Shown here piece after piece: positions 49,851-59,519 of a stretch of 64,000 bases of DNA. Source of the stretch: Terriglobia bacterium (GTDB lineage Bacteria; Acidobacteriota; Vicinamibacteria; Vicinamibacterales; CAVVIG01); the NCBI GenBank assembly GCA_020073005.1, contig JAIQFX010000016.1, positions 1-64,000 on the forward strand. Reading direction: 5' to 3'. Each line of letters begins with the position of its first letter. The stretch's first letter is position 1. The translations under genes were made by a program, and so were the position numbers. Below the pieces are notes generated by a model. The model worked only from the letters and a program-made list of their open reading frames with translations. It ran no database searches and was not told the origin of the DNA.

Positions 49851-50651
49851 ATGGCCCGGCCGGTCATCGCCCTGCTCACCGACTTCGGCACTCGCGATCA
49901 CTACGTCGGCGCGCTGAAGGGCGTTGCGCTCGGGATCTGTCCCGACGTCACGCTCGTGGATATCTCGCATGAGGTGCCCGCGCACGACGTGCTCGCGGGC
50001 GCGCTCGAGCTGGCCGCCGTCTATCGCTACTTTCCCGCGGGGACCATCTTCCTCGTCGTCGTCGATCCCGGCGTCGGGTCCGCGCGGCACGGCATCGCCG
50101 CCGAGGCCGGCGACTTCACGTTCGTCGCGCCGGACAACGGCGTGCTCACCGCCGTCCTCGACGAGCATCCGCGCCGGCGCGTCGTCGAGTTGAGCGAGCG
50201 CCGCTACGCGCGGCCGACGGTGAGCCGCACGTTCGAGGGACGCGATCGATTCGCGCCGGCGGCGGCCTGGCTGGCGAAGGGCATCGAGCTGACCGCGCTC
50301 GGCCGGCCGGCCGGGGACATTCAGCGCCTGACGATCCCTCAGCCGCAGGTGCAGGCCGGCCGGATCGACGGGGAAGTCGTGCGCGTGGATCGCTTTGGAA
50401 ATCTCATCACGAACATCGATCGGAAGACGTTCGACAAGCTGGCCGGCGCGCCGGGCGTTCCCATCGACGTCCACGTCGGCGGGCGCCAGGTGTCCAAGGT
50501 CGTGTCGACGTACGCGGACGTCGCGCCCGGCGAAGTCTGCGCGCTTTTCGGCAGCACGGATCATCTCGAGATTGCGGCCAACGGAACGAGCGCGGCCGCC
50601 GCGCTCGCGCTGGCGCGCGGCGCGCCCGTGCACGTCGCCCGCCGCGCATGA
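49851..50651 (+). CDS. SAM hydroxide adenosyltransferase (DUF62)
   Basis: This 266-residue protein matches the DUF62 family (SAM hydrolase/fluorinase relatives): ALLTDFGTRDHYVGALKGV, DISHEVPAHDVLAGALEL, VVVDPGVGSARHGIA, FVAPDNGVLT and, in the C-terminal domain, RVDRFGNLITNI. Housekeeping members hydrolyse S-adenosylmethionine to adenosine and methionine using a conserved Asp-Arg-His set. Physiological role is unclear. It lies 15 bases before an acyl-CoA dehydrogenase gene. Confidence 0.88.
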   Translation: MARPVIALLTDFGTRDHYVGALKGVALGICPDVTLVDISHEVPAHDVLAGALELAAVYRYFPAGTIFLVVVDPGVGSARHGIAAEAGDFTFVAPDNGVLTAVLDEHPRRRVVELSERRYARPTVSRTFEGRDRFAPAAAWLAKGIELTALGRPAGDIQRLTIPQPQVQAGRIDGEVVRVDRFGNLITNIDRKTFDKLAGAPGVPIDVHVGGRQVSKVVSTYADVAPGEVCALFGSTDHLEIAANGTSAAAALALARGAPVHVARRA

Positions 50652-50666
50652 TACGATGCGCGATTC

Positions 50667-51893
50667 ATGATTGACTTCAGCCTCTCGGAAGAACACCGAT
50701 TGCTCGAGCAGACCGTACGCGACTGGGCCGCGCGCGAAGTCGCGCCCTTCATCAGAGACAACGATCGGCAGCATCGCTTCGATCGCGACCGCATCCTTGG
50801 CGGCATGGCGAAGCTCGGGCTGCTCGGGATCTCCGTGCCGCAGGAGTACGGAGGCGCGGGGATGGATTACCTGTGCCTCGGGCTGGCGAGCGAGGAGCTC
50901 GAGTACGTCGACACGTCGCTGCGCGTGATCATGTCCGTGCACGCGGGTCTGAATTGTCTGTCCCTGCTGACGTGGGGCACCGAGGATCAGAAGCAGCGGT
51001 ACCTCGTGCCGCAGGCGCAGGGCAAGAAGATCGCCGGGTACGGATTGACCGAGCCCGGCGCCGGCAGCGACGCGCGCGCGATCCAGACGACGGCGATCAA
51101 GAAAGGCGATCGCTACGTCCTGAACGGCGAGAAGAGCTGGATCTCGCTCGCCGACGTCGCCGACCACTTCATGGTCATCGCGTGGACCGACCTGGAGAAG
51201 AAACGGCAGCGCGATCCGTCCGGACTCAGCGCGTTCATCGTCGAGCGCACGTTCACAGGCTTTTCGAGCGGCCCGATGAAGGAGAAGTGGGGCATCCTCG
51301 CGGGCAACACGGGCTTCTTCAAGATGGACGACGTCGAGGTGCCCGACGCGAACGTGCTCGGGCGCGTCGGCGAAGGATTCAAGATCGCGATGTTCGCGCT
51401 CGATCAGGGCCGCTACACGGTCGCCGCCGGCGCGACGGGCCTGATTCGCGCGTGCCGCGACGCGAGCGTCGCGTACGCGAAGGAGCGCAAGACCTTCGGC
51501 GTCGAGATCGGACAGCATCAGCTGGTGAAGGAAATGATCGCGCAGATGGAGTCCGACTATCAGTCGGCGCGCCTGCTGTGGCTGCGATCGGGCTGGCTGA
51601 AGAACCACGGCATGCGCAACACGCGCGAGACGGGGCTCGCCAAATGGTTTGCGACCGTGGCGTCGGAGCGCGCGGCCGGCGACGCCGTGCAGATCCACGG
51701 AGCCAACGGGTACTCGGACGAGTATCCGGTCGGCCGCTTCTTCCGCAACTGCAAGGGCGCGGTCATCTACGAAGGCACGCGCGAGATCCACAAGATCATG
51801 CAGGCCGACTACCTGCTCGGGTATCGCTCGGACAGGCCGACACGGTGCGAGCTTCCGCCTTACCGGGCGGAAGAAGTCGGAAGGCAGAAGTAG
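50667..51893 (+). CDS. Acyl-CoA dehydrogenase
   Basis: This 408-residue flavoprotein has the three ACAD regions: [18 protein letters not shown] at the N terminus, [16 protein letters not shown] and [19 protein letters not shown] in the middle, and the C-terminal [19 protein letters not shown] with the catalytic Glu. Probably acts on short- to medium-chain acyl-CoA and passes electrons to ETF. A TACGAT box lies nine bases before the ATG. Its tail (VGRQK) ends one base before glpX starts. Confidence 0.9.
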   Translation: MIDFSLSEEHRLLEQTVRDWAAREVAPFIRDNDRQHRFDRDRILGGMAKLGLLGISVPQEYGGAGMDYLCLGLASEELEYVDTSLRVIMSVHAGLNCLSLLTWGTEDQKQRYLVPQAQGKKIAGYGLTEPGAGSDARAIQTTAIKKGDRYVLNGEKSWISLADVADHFMVIAWTDLEKKRQRDPSGLSAFIVERTFTGFSSGPMKEKWGILAGNTGFFKMDDVEVPDANVLGRVGEGFKIAMFALDQGRYTVAAGATGLIRACRDASVAYAKERKTFGVEIGQHQLVKEMIAQMESDYQSARLLWLRSGWLKNHGMRNTRETGLAKWFATVASERAAGDAVQIHGANGYSDEYPVGRFFRNCKGAVIYEGTREIHKIMQADYLLGYRSDRPTRCELPPYRAEEVGRQK

Positions 51894-51894
51894 G

Positions 51895-52893
51895 ATGGAT
51901 TCAGACCTCTCTCTGGAGTTTCTCCGCGTCGTCGAGCAGGCCGCCATTGCGTGCGCCCGCACCATGGGCCAGGGCGACCGCCATCACTCGGATCAAGTGG
52001 CCGTCGAGGCGATGCGCGCCGTCATGGACACGGTGGCGATCGACGGCACGATCGTGATTGGCGAAGGCGAGCGCGACGAAGCGCCGATGCTCTACATCGG
52101 CGAAAAAGTCGGCATGGTCCACGCCACACACATCACGGGGCCGCGGCCCATCCGCTTCGATGAGGTCGACATCGCCGTCGATCCGCTCGAGGGCACGAAT
52201 CTGTGCGCCACGGGCGCGGCCAACGCGATCGCGGTGCTCGCGGCCTCGAACAAGGGCGGTCTCTTGCACGCCCCCGATCTCTACATGGAAAAGCTGGTCG
52301 TCGGGCCCAGCTCGAAGAATCACGTCAGCCTCGACGCGCCGGTGCACGAGAACCTGAAGGCGATTGCGAAGTGTCTCGACCGCAGCGTCGAGGACCTCGT
52401 CGTGATCGTGCTCGACCGGCCGCGGCACGAAAAGCTGATCGCGGACATCCGCGCGACCGGCGCGCGCATCCGCCTGATCGGCGACGGCGACCTCTCCGCC
52501 GGCATTTCCGCGGCGGTCGTCGGGACCGGCGTCCACGCCGTGATGGGCACGGGCGGGGCGCCGGAGGGCGTGCTGACCGCGGCGGCGATGCGCTGCCTCA
52601 ACGGCGAGATCTTCGCGCGCCTCGTGATCAGCAAGCCGGAGCACGAAGCGCGGTGCCGCGCCATGGGGATCACGGACTTGAAGCGCGTGTACCGATCGGC
52701 GGATCTCGCGCCCGGCGATCAGATCATCTTCGCCGCGACCGGCGTCACCGACGGCGCGCTGATGCGCGGCGTCCGCTTCTTCGGCGACGGCACGCGCACG
52801 AGCTCCGTCATCATGCAGAACGATCCGCACCTGATCCGCTTTGTCGACAGCATTCACGTCAACGAGTCGAAGGACGTCAAGATTCAATTCTGA
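51895..52893 (+). CDS. glpX: Fructose-1,6-bisphosphatase, class II
   Basis: This 332-residue enzyme belongs to the GlpX family: [34 protein letters not shown] and the later [11 protein letters not shown] and [14 protein letters not shown]. It hydrolyses fructose-1,6-bisphosphate in gluconeogenesis, with Mg or Mn. The ATG at 51895 lies right after the acyl-CoA dehydrogenase stop. Together with glgA it suggests glycogen or hexose build-up. Confidence 0.93.
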   Translation: MDSDLSLEFLRVVEQAAIACARTMGQGDRHHSDQVAVEAMRAVMDTVAIDGTIVIGEGERDEAPMLYIGEKVGMVHATHITGPRPIRFDEVDIAVDPLEGTNLCATGAANAIAVLAASNKGGLLHAPDLYMEKLVVGPSSKNHVSLDAPVHENLKAIAKCLDRSVEDLVVIVLDRPRHEKLIADIRATGARIRLIGDGDLSAGISAAVVGTGVHAVMGTGGAPEGVLTAAAMRCLNGEIFARLVISKPEHEARCRAMGITDLKRVYRSADLAPGDQIIFAATGVTDGALMRGVRFFGDGTRTSSVIMQNDPHLIRFVDSIHVNESKDVKIQF

Positions 52894-52895
52894 CG

Positions 52896-53092
52896 ATGGT
52901 GCCGGGTGCTGCATGCCTGGTGCCGTGCGGGGTGCGGGGTGCAGACACCGGGCACTTCGCTCTGAGCCCGCGCACTCTGCACCCGGCACGGCACCCAGCA
53001 CCTCGCACCCCAGCACCCAGCACCCAGCACCTTCTGTGAGCACCAAGCACCTTGCACCCAGCACCGCACCCGGCACCCCGGCACCAGGCACC
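52896..53092. repeat. Long heptad array, GGTGCTG family, inverted arms
   Basis: The left arm has GGTGCCGGGTGCTGCATGCC and the right arm CACCCAGCACCCAGCACCTT and similar heptads (period seven); the middle (about 52945-52975) is less regular. It is the third member of the family also found at 16803 and 23804. The start region of the next transporter gene is inside the right arm. Confidence 0.85.
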
Positions 53093-54286
53093 CTCTGGCG
53101 CCGCAACGTTTACGCCGTGACCGCGGCGTCGTTTCTCGGCTACACCGGCTTCACGCTCGTGATGCCGTTTCTTCCGCTTTTCATCGGCCAGCTCGGCGTC
53201 ACCGACGTCGGCCATGTGGCGATGTGGACCGGCGTGAGTCTCGGCGTGACGCCGGGACTGACCGCGATCCTCGCGCCGGCCTGGGGCCGGCTCGGCGATC
53301 GCTACGGGCGCAAGATCATGGTCGAGCGATCGCTCATCAGCTTCGTCGTGCTCATGGCGGCGATGGCGTTCGTGACGCGTCCGTGGCACGTGCTCGCGCT
53401 GCGCGCGGTGCAGGGACTGTTCGCGGGATACGGATCGCTGTCGGTGGCGATGGCGGCGGAATCGGCGCCGCGCGATCGCATGCCGCAGGCGATCGGACTC
53501 GTGCAGACGGCGCAGCGTCTCGGGCCGGGTGTGGGCCCGGTGATCGGCGGCGCGCTCGCGGGTCTGGTCGGTCTGCGCCGCGCGTTCATCGGCACCGCGC
53601 TCTTCTACGCCGTGGGGCTGATCGTCGTGTTCTGGTTCTACGACGAGCACGCGATTGACGCGCACGGCCCGGCACGCGAATCGGCCGACGGCGGGCGGGT
53701 GACGTTCAAGAACGTGCTGACGTTTCAGAACTTCGTGCTGATGATGGCGGTGATCTTCGGCTTGCAGTTCGTCGATCGGAGCTTCGGTCCGGTGCTGCCG
53801 CTCTACGTGGAACAGATCGGCGTGGCCCACGGCAACGTCGCCGTGCTGTCCGGCGTGCTGTTCTCGATCATGGCCGCCACCGGCGCGCTCGGCCACCATT
53901 TCTGCGGCCGCCTGCTGAAGCGGTATCCGGCGCGCGTCGTCATCGCCGGAGGCGCCGCGGCGGCGGCGCTCGGATCCGGTCTGCTGGGCGTGGGCAGCTT
54001 CCTGGTGTTGATCGCCGCGTCGGTGATTCTCGGCATCGGGATTGGCGCGGCGATGACGGCCTCGTACAGCGCCGCGGGCGGCGTGATTCCCTCGGGCGCG
54101 CACGGCGCGGGCTTCGGCGTGCTGACGAGCGCGTCGCTCGCCGGGATGGCGAGCAGTCCGTTCATCGCCGGCTTTCTCGGCGGCGCGTCGATTCGGGTCG
54201 TGTTCTTCGTCGACCTCGGGATCATGGCGGTGCTGGCGGCGCTGGTCTACAGGACGATGGAGTCCGCCGAACTTCTGCAGAGATAA
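53036..54286 (+). CDS. MFS transporter with repeat-derived N terminus
   Basis: This transporter of about 416 residues has twelve membrane helices; the MFS motif GRLGDRYGRKIMVERSL lies between helices 2 and 3 and a TetA-like GLVQTAQRLGPGVGPVIGGA in helix 5. It resembles multidrug or tetracycline/H+ antiporters. The GTG at 53036 is the last good start before the membrane domain; the first 20 residues (STKHLAPSTAPGTPAPGT) are translated repeat array. The stop overlaps the next ATG (TAATG). Confidence 0.85.
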   Translation: MSTKHLAPSTAPGTPAPGTLWRRNVYAVTAASFLGYTGFTLVMPFLPLFIGQLGVTDVGHVAMWTGVSLGVTPGLTAILAPAWGRLGDRYGRKIMVERSLISFVVLMAAMAFVTRPWHVLALRAVQGLFAGYGSLSVAMAAESAPRDRMPQAIGLVQTAQRLGPGVGPVIGGALAGLVGLRRAFIGTALFYAVGLIVVFWFYDEHAIDAHGPARESADGGRVTFKNVLTFQNFVLMMAVIFGLQFVDRSFGPVLPLYVEQIGVAHGNVAVLSGVLFSIMAATGALGHHFCGRLLKRYPARVVIAGGAAAAALGSGLLGVGSFLVLIAASVILGIGIGAAMTASYSAAGGVIPSGAHGAGFGVLTSASLAGMASSPFIAGFLGGASIRVVFFVDLGIMAVLAALVYRTMESAELLQR

Positions 54287-54939
54287 TGATCACTGCCATG
54301 CGCCGAGTGTTCGTCGATCCGGATGCGCCGCAGCGCGACGCGATTCAGGAAGCCGCGACGTGGATCCGCCGCGGCGGCGTGATCGCGATCCCGACCGACA
54401 CGCTCTACGGGCTCGCGGCCGATCCGTTTCGCGCGGACGCGGTCGCGCGCGTGTACGCGGTCAAGGGCCGCGACGCCGATCGCGCGCTGCCGCTCATCGC
54501 CGCGGACACCGCGCAAGTGATCGCGCACCTCGGTCCGTTGCCTCCGCTGGCCGCATCGCTCGCCGCGCGGTTCTGGCCCGGACCGTTGACGCTGCTCGTC
54601 TCCGCCACGTCGGGGCTCGCGCCCGACGTGACAGGCGGTACTGGCGCGGTCGGCGTCCGCGTGCCGGCGTTCGCGGTGGCGCGCGCGGTATGCGCCGCCT
54701 GCGGCCATCCGGTGACGGCGACCAGCGCGAACCGCAGCGGAGAGCCGGCGACCGCCGATCCCAACGTCGTCGAGCGGACGCTCGGCGCCCACATCGATTA
54801 TCTCCTCGATGCGGGCGTGACTCCGGGCGGCGCGCCGTCGACAATTGTGGACGTCACCGCCGCCGAGCCTCGACTGGTGCGAGCCGGCGCCATCGCATGG
54901 GATGACGTGATCGCATGTCTCAACACCGGACGCCGGTAG
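54286..54939 (+). CDS. tsaC: Threonylcarbamoyl-AMP synthase
   Basis: This 217-residue YrdC/Sua5-type protein makes threonylcarbamoyl-AMP for the t6A37 modification of ANN-decoding tRNAs. Landmarks are GGVIAIPTDTLYGLAADPF, KGRDADRALPLIAAD, WPGPLTLLVSA and PVTATSANRSGEPA. It lacks the C-terminal Sua5 domain. Start overlaps the transporter stop; the end overlaps hflX by 25 bases. Confidence 0.92.
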   Translation: MITAMRRVFVDPDAPQRDAIQEAATWIRRGGVIAIPTDTLYGLAADPFRADAVARVYAVKGRDADRALPLIAADTAQVIAHLGPLPPLAASLAARFWPGPLTLLVSATSGLAPDVTGGTGAVGVRVPAFAVARAVCAACGHPVTATSANRSGEPATADPNVVERTLGAHIDYLLDAGVTPGGAPSTIVDVTAAEPRLVRAGAIAWDDVIACLNTGRR

Positions 54940-56192
54940 CGCGGCTCGAGCGGGCCGCGCTCGTCGGCCTGATGGCCGGGCGCGTGCGACGGCTCGAGGC
55001 CGAGCGCTCGCTCGACGAGCTGGCCGGCCTCGCGTCCGCCGCGGGCGCCGAGGTCGTGCTGCGCGTGCTGCAGGAGCGGCCCAAGCCCGATCCGTCGACG
55101 TTCCTTGGCGCCGGCAAGATCCAGACGCTCGCCGCCTCCTGCGCCGAGCTGCGCGTCGACGTCGTCATCTTCGACAACGAGCTCACGCCCGCGCAGCTCC
55201 GCCAGATCGAAGCCGCGGTCGGCTGCAAGATCATCGATCGCACGCAGCTCATCCTCGACATCTTCGCCAGGCGCGCGCGCACGCGCGAAGGCAAGCTGCA
55301 GGTGGAGCTCGCGCAGCTGAAGTACCTGTTGCCGCGGCTCGTCGGCGCCGGCACGGCGCTCTCGCGGCTGGGCGGCGGCATCGGCACGCGCGGACCGGGC
55401 GAGACGAAACTGGAAACGGATCGCCGGCGGATCCGGACGAAGATTCACGCGATCTCCGAGGACATCGAGCAGGTGCGCCGCCGGCGCGGGCAGCTGCGCG
55501 AGCGCCGCCACAAGGCGTCGGTGCCGACGGTCGCGCTGGTCGGCTACACGAACGCCGGCAAGACGACGCTCTTCAACGTGCTGACGCGGTCGACCGCTGA
55601 GGTGTCGAACGCCCTGTTCGTGACGCTCGACCCGCTCGTGCGTCAGGTCAGACTGCCGGACAACCGCGAGCTGCTCGTCTCCGACACGGTCGGTTTCATC
55701 GATCGCCTCCCGCACGCGCTCGTGGCCGCGTTCCGCGCGACGCTCGAGGAGACCGCGGACGCGGATCTCGTGCTCCACGTCATCGACGCGTCGGCCAGCG
55801 ACCGCGATCGGCGGATGACCGCCGTGCGCGAGGTGCTGGACGAAGTGGGCGCGACCGAGGTCCCGCTGATCGAGGTCTACAACAAGTGCGACGCGCTGAC
55901 GGCCGAAGAGCGGCGGCGGCTCCAGGAGCAGGAGCCGGACGCGCTGTACATCTCGGCGTTGACCGGGCAGGGCGTCGACGAGCTGGTGGAGACCATCGCC
56001 TCGCGCCTCGAGCTGGACGTGCGCCGCGTCACGCTCACCTTCGATCCCGACGCCGCGGAGGATCGCGAGCGCATCGCGCGCCTCTACCGGCACGCGCGCG
56101 TCGTCGAGCATGAGGTCCGCGACGGCCGCGTGTCCATCGTCGCGGACGTGCCGCGCCGTCTGCTCGATCGCCTGGGCGGCCCGCCCCGGTGA
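54915..56192 (+). CDS. hflX: Ribosome-associated GTPase HflX
   Basis: This 425-residue protein has the HflX N-terminal domain (GAGKIQTLAASCAELRVDVV, then RLGGGIGTRGPGETKLETDR), a coiled-coil linker and a GTPase domain with P-loop ALVGYTNAGKTTLFNVLT, G3 VSDTVGFID and G4 VYNKCDA. HflX splits stalled ribosomes under stress. Length is standard. It continues the tsaC operon. Confidence 0.95.
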   Translation: MSQHRTPVARLERAALVGLMAGRVRRLEAERSLDELAGLASAAGAEVVLRVLQERPKPDPSTFLGAGKIQTLAASCAELRVDVVIFDNELTPAQLRQIEAAVGCKIIDRTQLILDIFARRARTREGKLQVELAQLKYLLPRLVGAGTALSRLGGGIGTRGPGETKLETDRRRIRTKIHAISEDIEQVRRRRGQLRERRHKASVPTVALVGYTNAGKTTLFNVLTRSTAEVSNALFVTLDPLVRQVRLPDNRELLVSDTVGFIDRLPHALVAAFRATLEETADADLVLHVIDASASDRDRRMTAVREVLDEVGATEVPLIEVYNKCDALTAEERRRLQEQEPDALYISALTGQGVDELVETIASRLELDVRRVTLTFDPDAAEDRERIARLYRHARVVEHEVRDGRVSIVADVPRRLLDRLGGPPR

Positions 56193-56209
56193 GGAGTAGA
56201 CTTTTGGCG

Positions 56210-57568
56210 ATGCGCAGGCTTGCGGGATCGACCCTCTGTCTCGCCGCCGTTCTGCTGGTGAGCGCGTGCGCGCCGACGATCGTGCCCGCGCCGGTCGTCA
56301 CCACGGCGAAATTTCCTGAATTCATCGAGCCGACCGTGCCGCCATCGTTCGCCGACACACGAGCGGCCATGGGATTCGACCGCGCCTGGCGCTTTCTGCA
56401 GTCCGGCGATCTCGAGACCGCCCAGCGTGAGCTCGCCGATGCGCTGACCGCGGCGCCCGCGTTCTATCCGGCTGACATCGCGCTCGGCGACGTGGCGCTG
56501 GCGCGGAAGGACGCGAAGGCGGCGCTGCCGCACTTCGATCGGGCGCTCGAGCGGCATCAGGGCGACGCGGCGGCCCTCGTCGGCAAGGGGCAGGCGCTGC
56601 TGGCGCTCGATCGCGATACCGATGCGCTCGCGGCGTTCGAAGCGGCGGTCGCTGCCGATCCGTCGCTCGCCGACATCAAGCGTCGTGTGGACGTTCTGAA
56701 ATTTCAGGTGCTCGAGCAAGGGCTCTCGCGCGCCCGCGCCGCCGCCGGCGCGGGCCGGCTGGACGAAGCGATCGCCGCGTATGCCAGGGCGATCGCGAGC
56801 TCGCCCGACAGTCCGTTCCTGTACCGCGAGCTGGCGGGCGTCGAGCGAAAGAAGGGCAACGTCGACGGCGCGCTCGCGGACTTCCGCAAAGCCGCGACGC
56901 TGGACCCGACCGACGCGTCGTCGATCGTCCAGATGGGAGAGATCCTCGAAGAGCAGGGCGACTTTGCCGGTGCCGCCAGGGCGTACGCGGACGCGCTCGC
57001 GATCGAGCCGAGTCCCGACGTCGGGCGACGGCTCGATGCCGTGCGCGCACGAACCGATCTCGCGCGTCTGCCGGCCGAATACCAGGCTATCGAGCGCAGC
57101 CCGCAGCTGACGCGGGCCGAACTGGCGGCGCTCATCGGCGTCCGGCTCGGAGCGCTGCTGCAGGGCGGCGCTCGCGCCGACGCCGCGCTGATTACCGACA
57201 TTCGAGGCCACTGGGCCGCGTCGTGGATTACATCCGTCGCGAGCGCGGGCGTGCTGGAGCCGTTCTCCAATCACGCGTTTCAGCCGCGCTCGGCCGTGCA
57301 GCGCGCCGATCTGGCGCAGGCCGCCGCGCGGCTGCTCGCGCGCGTCGCGGCGCGCAGCCCTGGACAGAGTCGCGCGTGGGAGGCGGCGCGATCGAAGTTC
57401 GCCGACATGCCCACGAGCCATCTCGCGTACGCGGCGGCATCGCTGGCGGTGGCGGCCGGCGTGATGCGCACCGTCGGCGAGAACTCGTTTCAGCCCTCGC
57501 GACCGGTCACCGGCGCCGAAGCCATCGATGCGATCAACCGGATCGCGGCGCTGGCTGGACTCCGATGA
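56210..57568 (+). CDS. Lipoprotein with TPR and S-layer homology domains
   Basis: This protein of about 452 residues has a lipobox (LLVSACAP), TPR repeats (about 55-290: DLETAQRELADALTAAPAFYP, DAKAALPHFDRALERH, GNVDGALADFRKAATLDPTD) and C-terminal SLH-like motifs (LITDIRGHWAASWITSVASAG, FADMPTSHLAYAAASLAVAAG). SLH domains bind cell-wall polymers. I use the ATG at 56210; a TAGACT box lies seven bases upstream. Likely an envelope scaffold. It is coupled to pgsA by a one-codon overlap (ATGA). Confidence 0.8.
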   Translation: MRRLAGSTLCLAAVLLVSACAPTIVPAPVVTTAKFPEFIEPTVPPSFADTRAAMGFDRAWRFLQSGDLETAQRELADALTAAPAFYPADIALGDVALARKDAKAALPHFDRALERHQGDAAALVGKGQALLALDRDTDALAAFEAAVAADPSLADIKRRVDVLKFQVLEQGLSRARAAAGAGRLDEAIAAYARAIASSPDSPFLYRELAGVERKKGNVDGALADFRKAATLDPTDASSIVQMGEILEEQGDFAGAARAYADALAIEPSPDVGRRLDAVRARTDLARLPAEYQAIERSPQLTRAELAALIGVRLGALLQGGARADAALITDIRGHWAASWITSVASAGVLEPFSNHAFQPRSAVQRADLAQAAARLLARVAARSPGQSRAWEAARSKFADMPTSHLAYAAASLAVAAGVMRTVGENSFQPSRPVTGAEAIDAINRIAALAGLR

Positions 57569-58125
57569 ACGCCTTCACCATCGCGAATCAGCTGACGTTG
57601 CTGCGGATGCTGCTGATTCCGGCATTCGTGATTCTCGTCGTGTACGGGCAGCTGGGATGGGCGCTCGTCGTGTTCGTCGCGGCGGGGATCACCGACGCGC
57701 TGGACGGCCTTATCGCGCGGTGGTCCGGCCAGAAGACGACCCTGGGCGCGTGGCTCGATCCCATGGCCGACAAGCTGCTGCTCCTGGCGACGTTCGTCGT
57801 CTTGACGCTGCCGAATCTGGATCTCGCCAACCACATGCCGGTCTGGCTCACCGTGCTTGTCATCAGTCGCGACGTGGGTATCGTGCTGACGGTCGCGATC
57901 GTGAACCTCGCGATCGGCCGGCGCACGTTCCATCCCTCGGTGTTCGGGAAGATCGCGACGGGGACGTACATCCTGACCGCCGTGGCCGCCATCTTCTTCA
58001 ACTATCTCCGCGTCCACTCAATCGTGGTCGACCTGTTCGTCTACGCGTCGCTGATCATCACGCTCGTCTCCGGCTTCCACTACATCTGGCACGCGGCGCG
58101 AATCGTGGAAACGCCTTCGGCGTGA
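57565..58125 (+). CDS. pgsA: CDP-alcohol phosphatidyltransferase (PgsA-like)
   Basis: This 186-residue membrane enzyme has the motif D-G-x2-A-R-x8-G-x3-D-x3-D in ALDGLIARWSGQKTTLGAWL then DPMADK, and begins NAFTIANQLTLLRMLLIPAF like PgsA proteins. It most likely makes phosphatidylglycerol-phosphate from CDP-diacylglycerol and glycerol-3-phosphate. Five or six helices. The start overlaps the stop of the upstream TPR/SLH lipoprotein gene. Confidence 0.88.
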   Translation: MNAFTIANQLTLLRMLLIPAFVILVVYGQLGWALVVFVAAGITDALDGLIARWSGQKTTLGAWLDPMADKLLLLATFVVLTLPNLDLANHMPVWLTVLVISRDVGIVLTVAIVNLAIGRRTFHPSVFGKIATGTYILTAVAAIFFNYLRVHSIVVDLFVYASLIITLVSGFHYIWHAARIVETPSA

Positions 58126-58156
58126 GGGAGGGCGGGAGGGGCGGGAAGGGTAGATC

Positions 58157-59242
58157 ATGATCAAGAAGAGCGCCGCCTGGTTGGCGATCACACTTTCCGT
58201 GGCGTCCGGCTTGAGCCGGACCGTCGCTGCGCAAGCGCCGCCCAAGCAAGCCGTCGTCGAGACGAGCGTCGGAACGTTCGTGATCGATCTCGCGCCGGAA
58301 CTCGCGCCGAACCAGACCGCGTATTTCATGAAGCTGGCCGCGGACGGCGCGTACGACGGGACGACGTTCCATCGTGCAGTCAAATATGGAATGGTCCAGG
58401 GCGGCGATCCGCTGACGAAAGATCCGTCGAAGCGGGCGCTCTACGGGAGCGGCGGGCTGAACGTCGTCAAGGCGGAGGCGCGCGCGCCGAAGATGACGCG
58501 CGGATCCGTCGCCGCCGTCCTCGTGCCGGGCAAACCTGACAGCGCAGGCGCGCAGTTCTTCATCGTCCTCGCCGATCAGCCGGCGCTCGACAATCAGTAC
58601 ACGGTCTTCGGACACGTCGCCGACGGGATCGAAGTGCTGCAGAAGATTTCCGAAGTGCCCGTCGACGAGAAAGGCGTGGCGACGGAGCGCATCGACATCC
58701 GCCACGTCGCGATTCGCGACACGCCGGCCGAGCCGTTCGTCAACGAGACCGCGCAGGAGCTCGGCGCCTATCGCGCGGTGCTCGACACGAGCGCCGGCCC
58801 GATCACCGTCGAGTTCTTCATCGACAAGGCGCCGGCGACCGTCCGTCAGTTCATGCGGATGGCCGCGGCCGGCGTCTACAACGACATGGCGTTTCACCGC
58901 GTGGCGCCGGGATTCGTCATCCAGACGGGCGCGCTCTCGAGCCGGACGGCGCCGCTGACGGCGAAGCAGCAGGCGCTGGTCCACAATCTGGCGCCGGAGT
59001 TCAACGACACGAAGCACGTGAAGGGGATCGTCTCGATGGCGCGCGGCGAGGCGGCCGACAGCGCGCAGACGTCGTTCTTCATCTGCGCGGGCGCGTCGGC
59101 GGCGCTCGACGGTCAGTACACGGCGTTCGGCCGTGTGGTGGACGGAATGTCGGCGGTGGACGCGATCGAAGCGACGCCGCGGGACGGCGAAACGCCGCGG
59201 ACCAGGATCGAGTTGAAGACCGTGTCGATCCTCAAGAAGTGA
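58157..59242 (+). CDS. Exported peptidyl-prolyl isomerase with two cyclophilin domains
   Basis: This 361-residue protein has a signal peptide (cleaved near AAQAPP) and two tandem cyclophilin domains (about 30-200 and 207-360). Each has the family core: TTFHRAVKYGMVQGGD and SAGAQFFIVLADQPALDNQY in the first, MAFHRVAPGFVIQTG and AQTSFFICAGASAALDGQYT in the second. It should speed proline isomerisation in the periplasm. The catalytic Arg (FHR) is present in both. Confidence 0.9.
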   Translation: MIKKSAAWLAITLSVASGLSRTVAAQAPPKQAVVETSVGTFVIDLAPELAPNQTAYFMKLAADGAYDGTTFHRAVKYGMVQGGDPLTKDPSKRALYGSGGLNVVKAEARAPKMTRGSVAAVLVPGKPDSAGAQFFIVLADQPALDNQYTVFGHVADGIEVLQKISEVPVDEKGVATERIDIRHVAIRDTPAEPFVNETAQELGAYRAVLDTSAGPITVEFFIDKAPATVRQFMRMAAAGVYNDMAFHRVAPGFVIQTGALSSRTAPLTAKQQALVHNLAPEFNDTKHVKGIVSMARGEAADSAQTSFFICAGASAALDGQYTAFGRVVDGMSAVDAIEATPRDGETPRTRIELKTVSILKK

Positions 59243-59277
59243 GAGCTTCTGCCTTCTGCCTTCTAACTTCCAACTTT
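59243..59277. repeat. Short heptad array, CTTCTGC family
   Basis: Three units (CTTCTGC, CTTCTGC, CTTCTAA, CTTCCAA) lie between the stop of the cyclophilin gene and the end of the small convergent gene, whose last codons overlap it. Confidence 0.65.
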
Positions 59278-59499
59278 CATCAGGCTGACCTTCACTGGCA
59301 CGCCCACCACGTATTCGAGCTGAATCCGATCGCCGGGCTGGAGATGGTTCGTGTCGACCGCCTCCGGTCCGACGCGCGCCATGTGCGTCTGGCCGTCCGG
59401 ATCGTCGACGTCGGTAAAGAACACGTCCCAGGACACCTGGCCGTGAATGCTCACCGGCTGCACTCGTTTCAAAATTCCGTCCCGCGTCCCCTTCAGCAT
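59263..59499 (-). CDS. Small hypothetical protein
   Basis: This 78-residue protein has a compact basic N terminus and a beta-rich core (SWDVFFTDVDDPDGQTHMARV, LQPGDRIQLEYVVGVPVKV), possibly a cold-shock-like or OB fold, but I do not recognise the family. A GAGG site precedes the ATG. It lies downstream of dinB on the same strand. Confidence 0.6.
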   Translation of the reverse strand: MLKGTRDGILKRVQPVSIHGQVSWDVFFTDVDDPDGQTHMARVGPEAVDTNHLQPGDRIQLEYVVGVPVKVSLMKVGS

Positions 59500-59519
59500 C
59501 GTCGCCTCGAACTCCTATC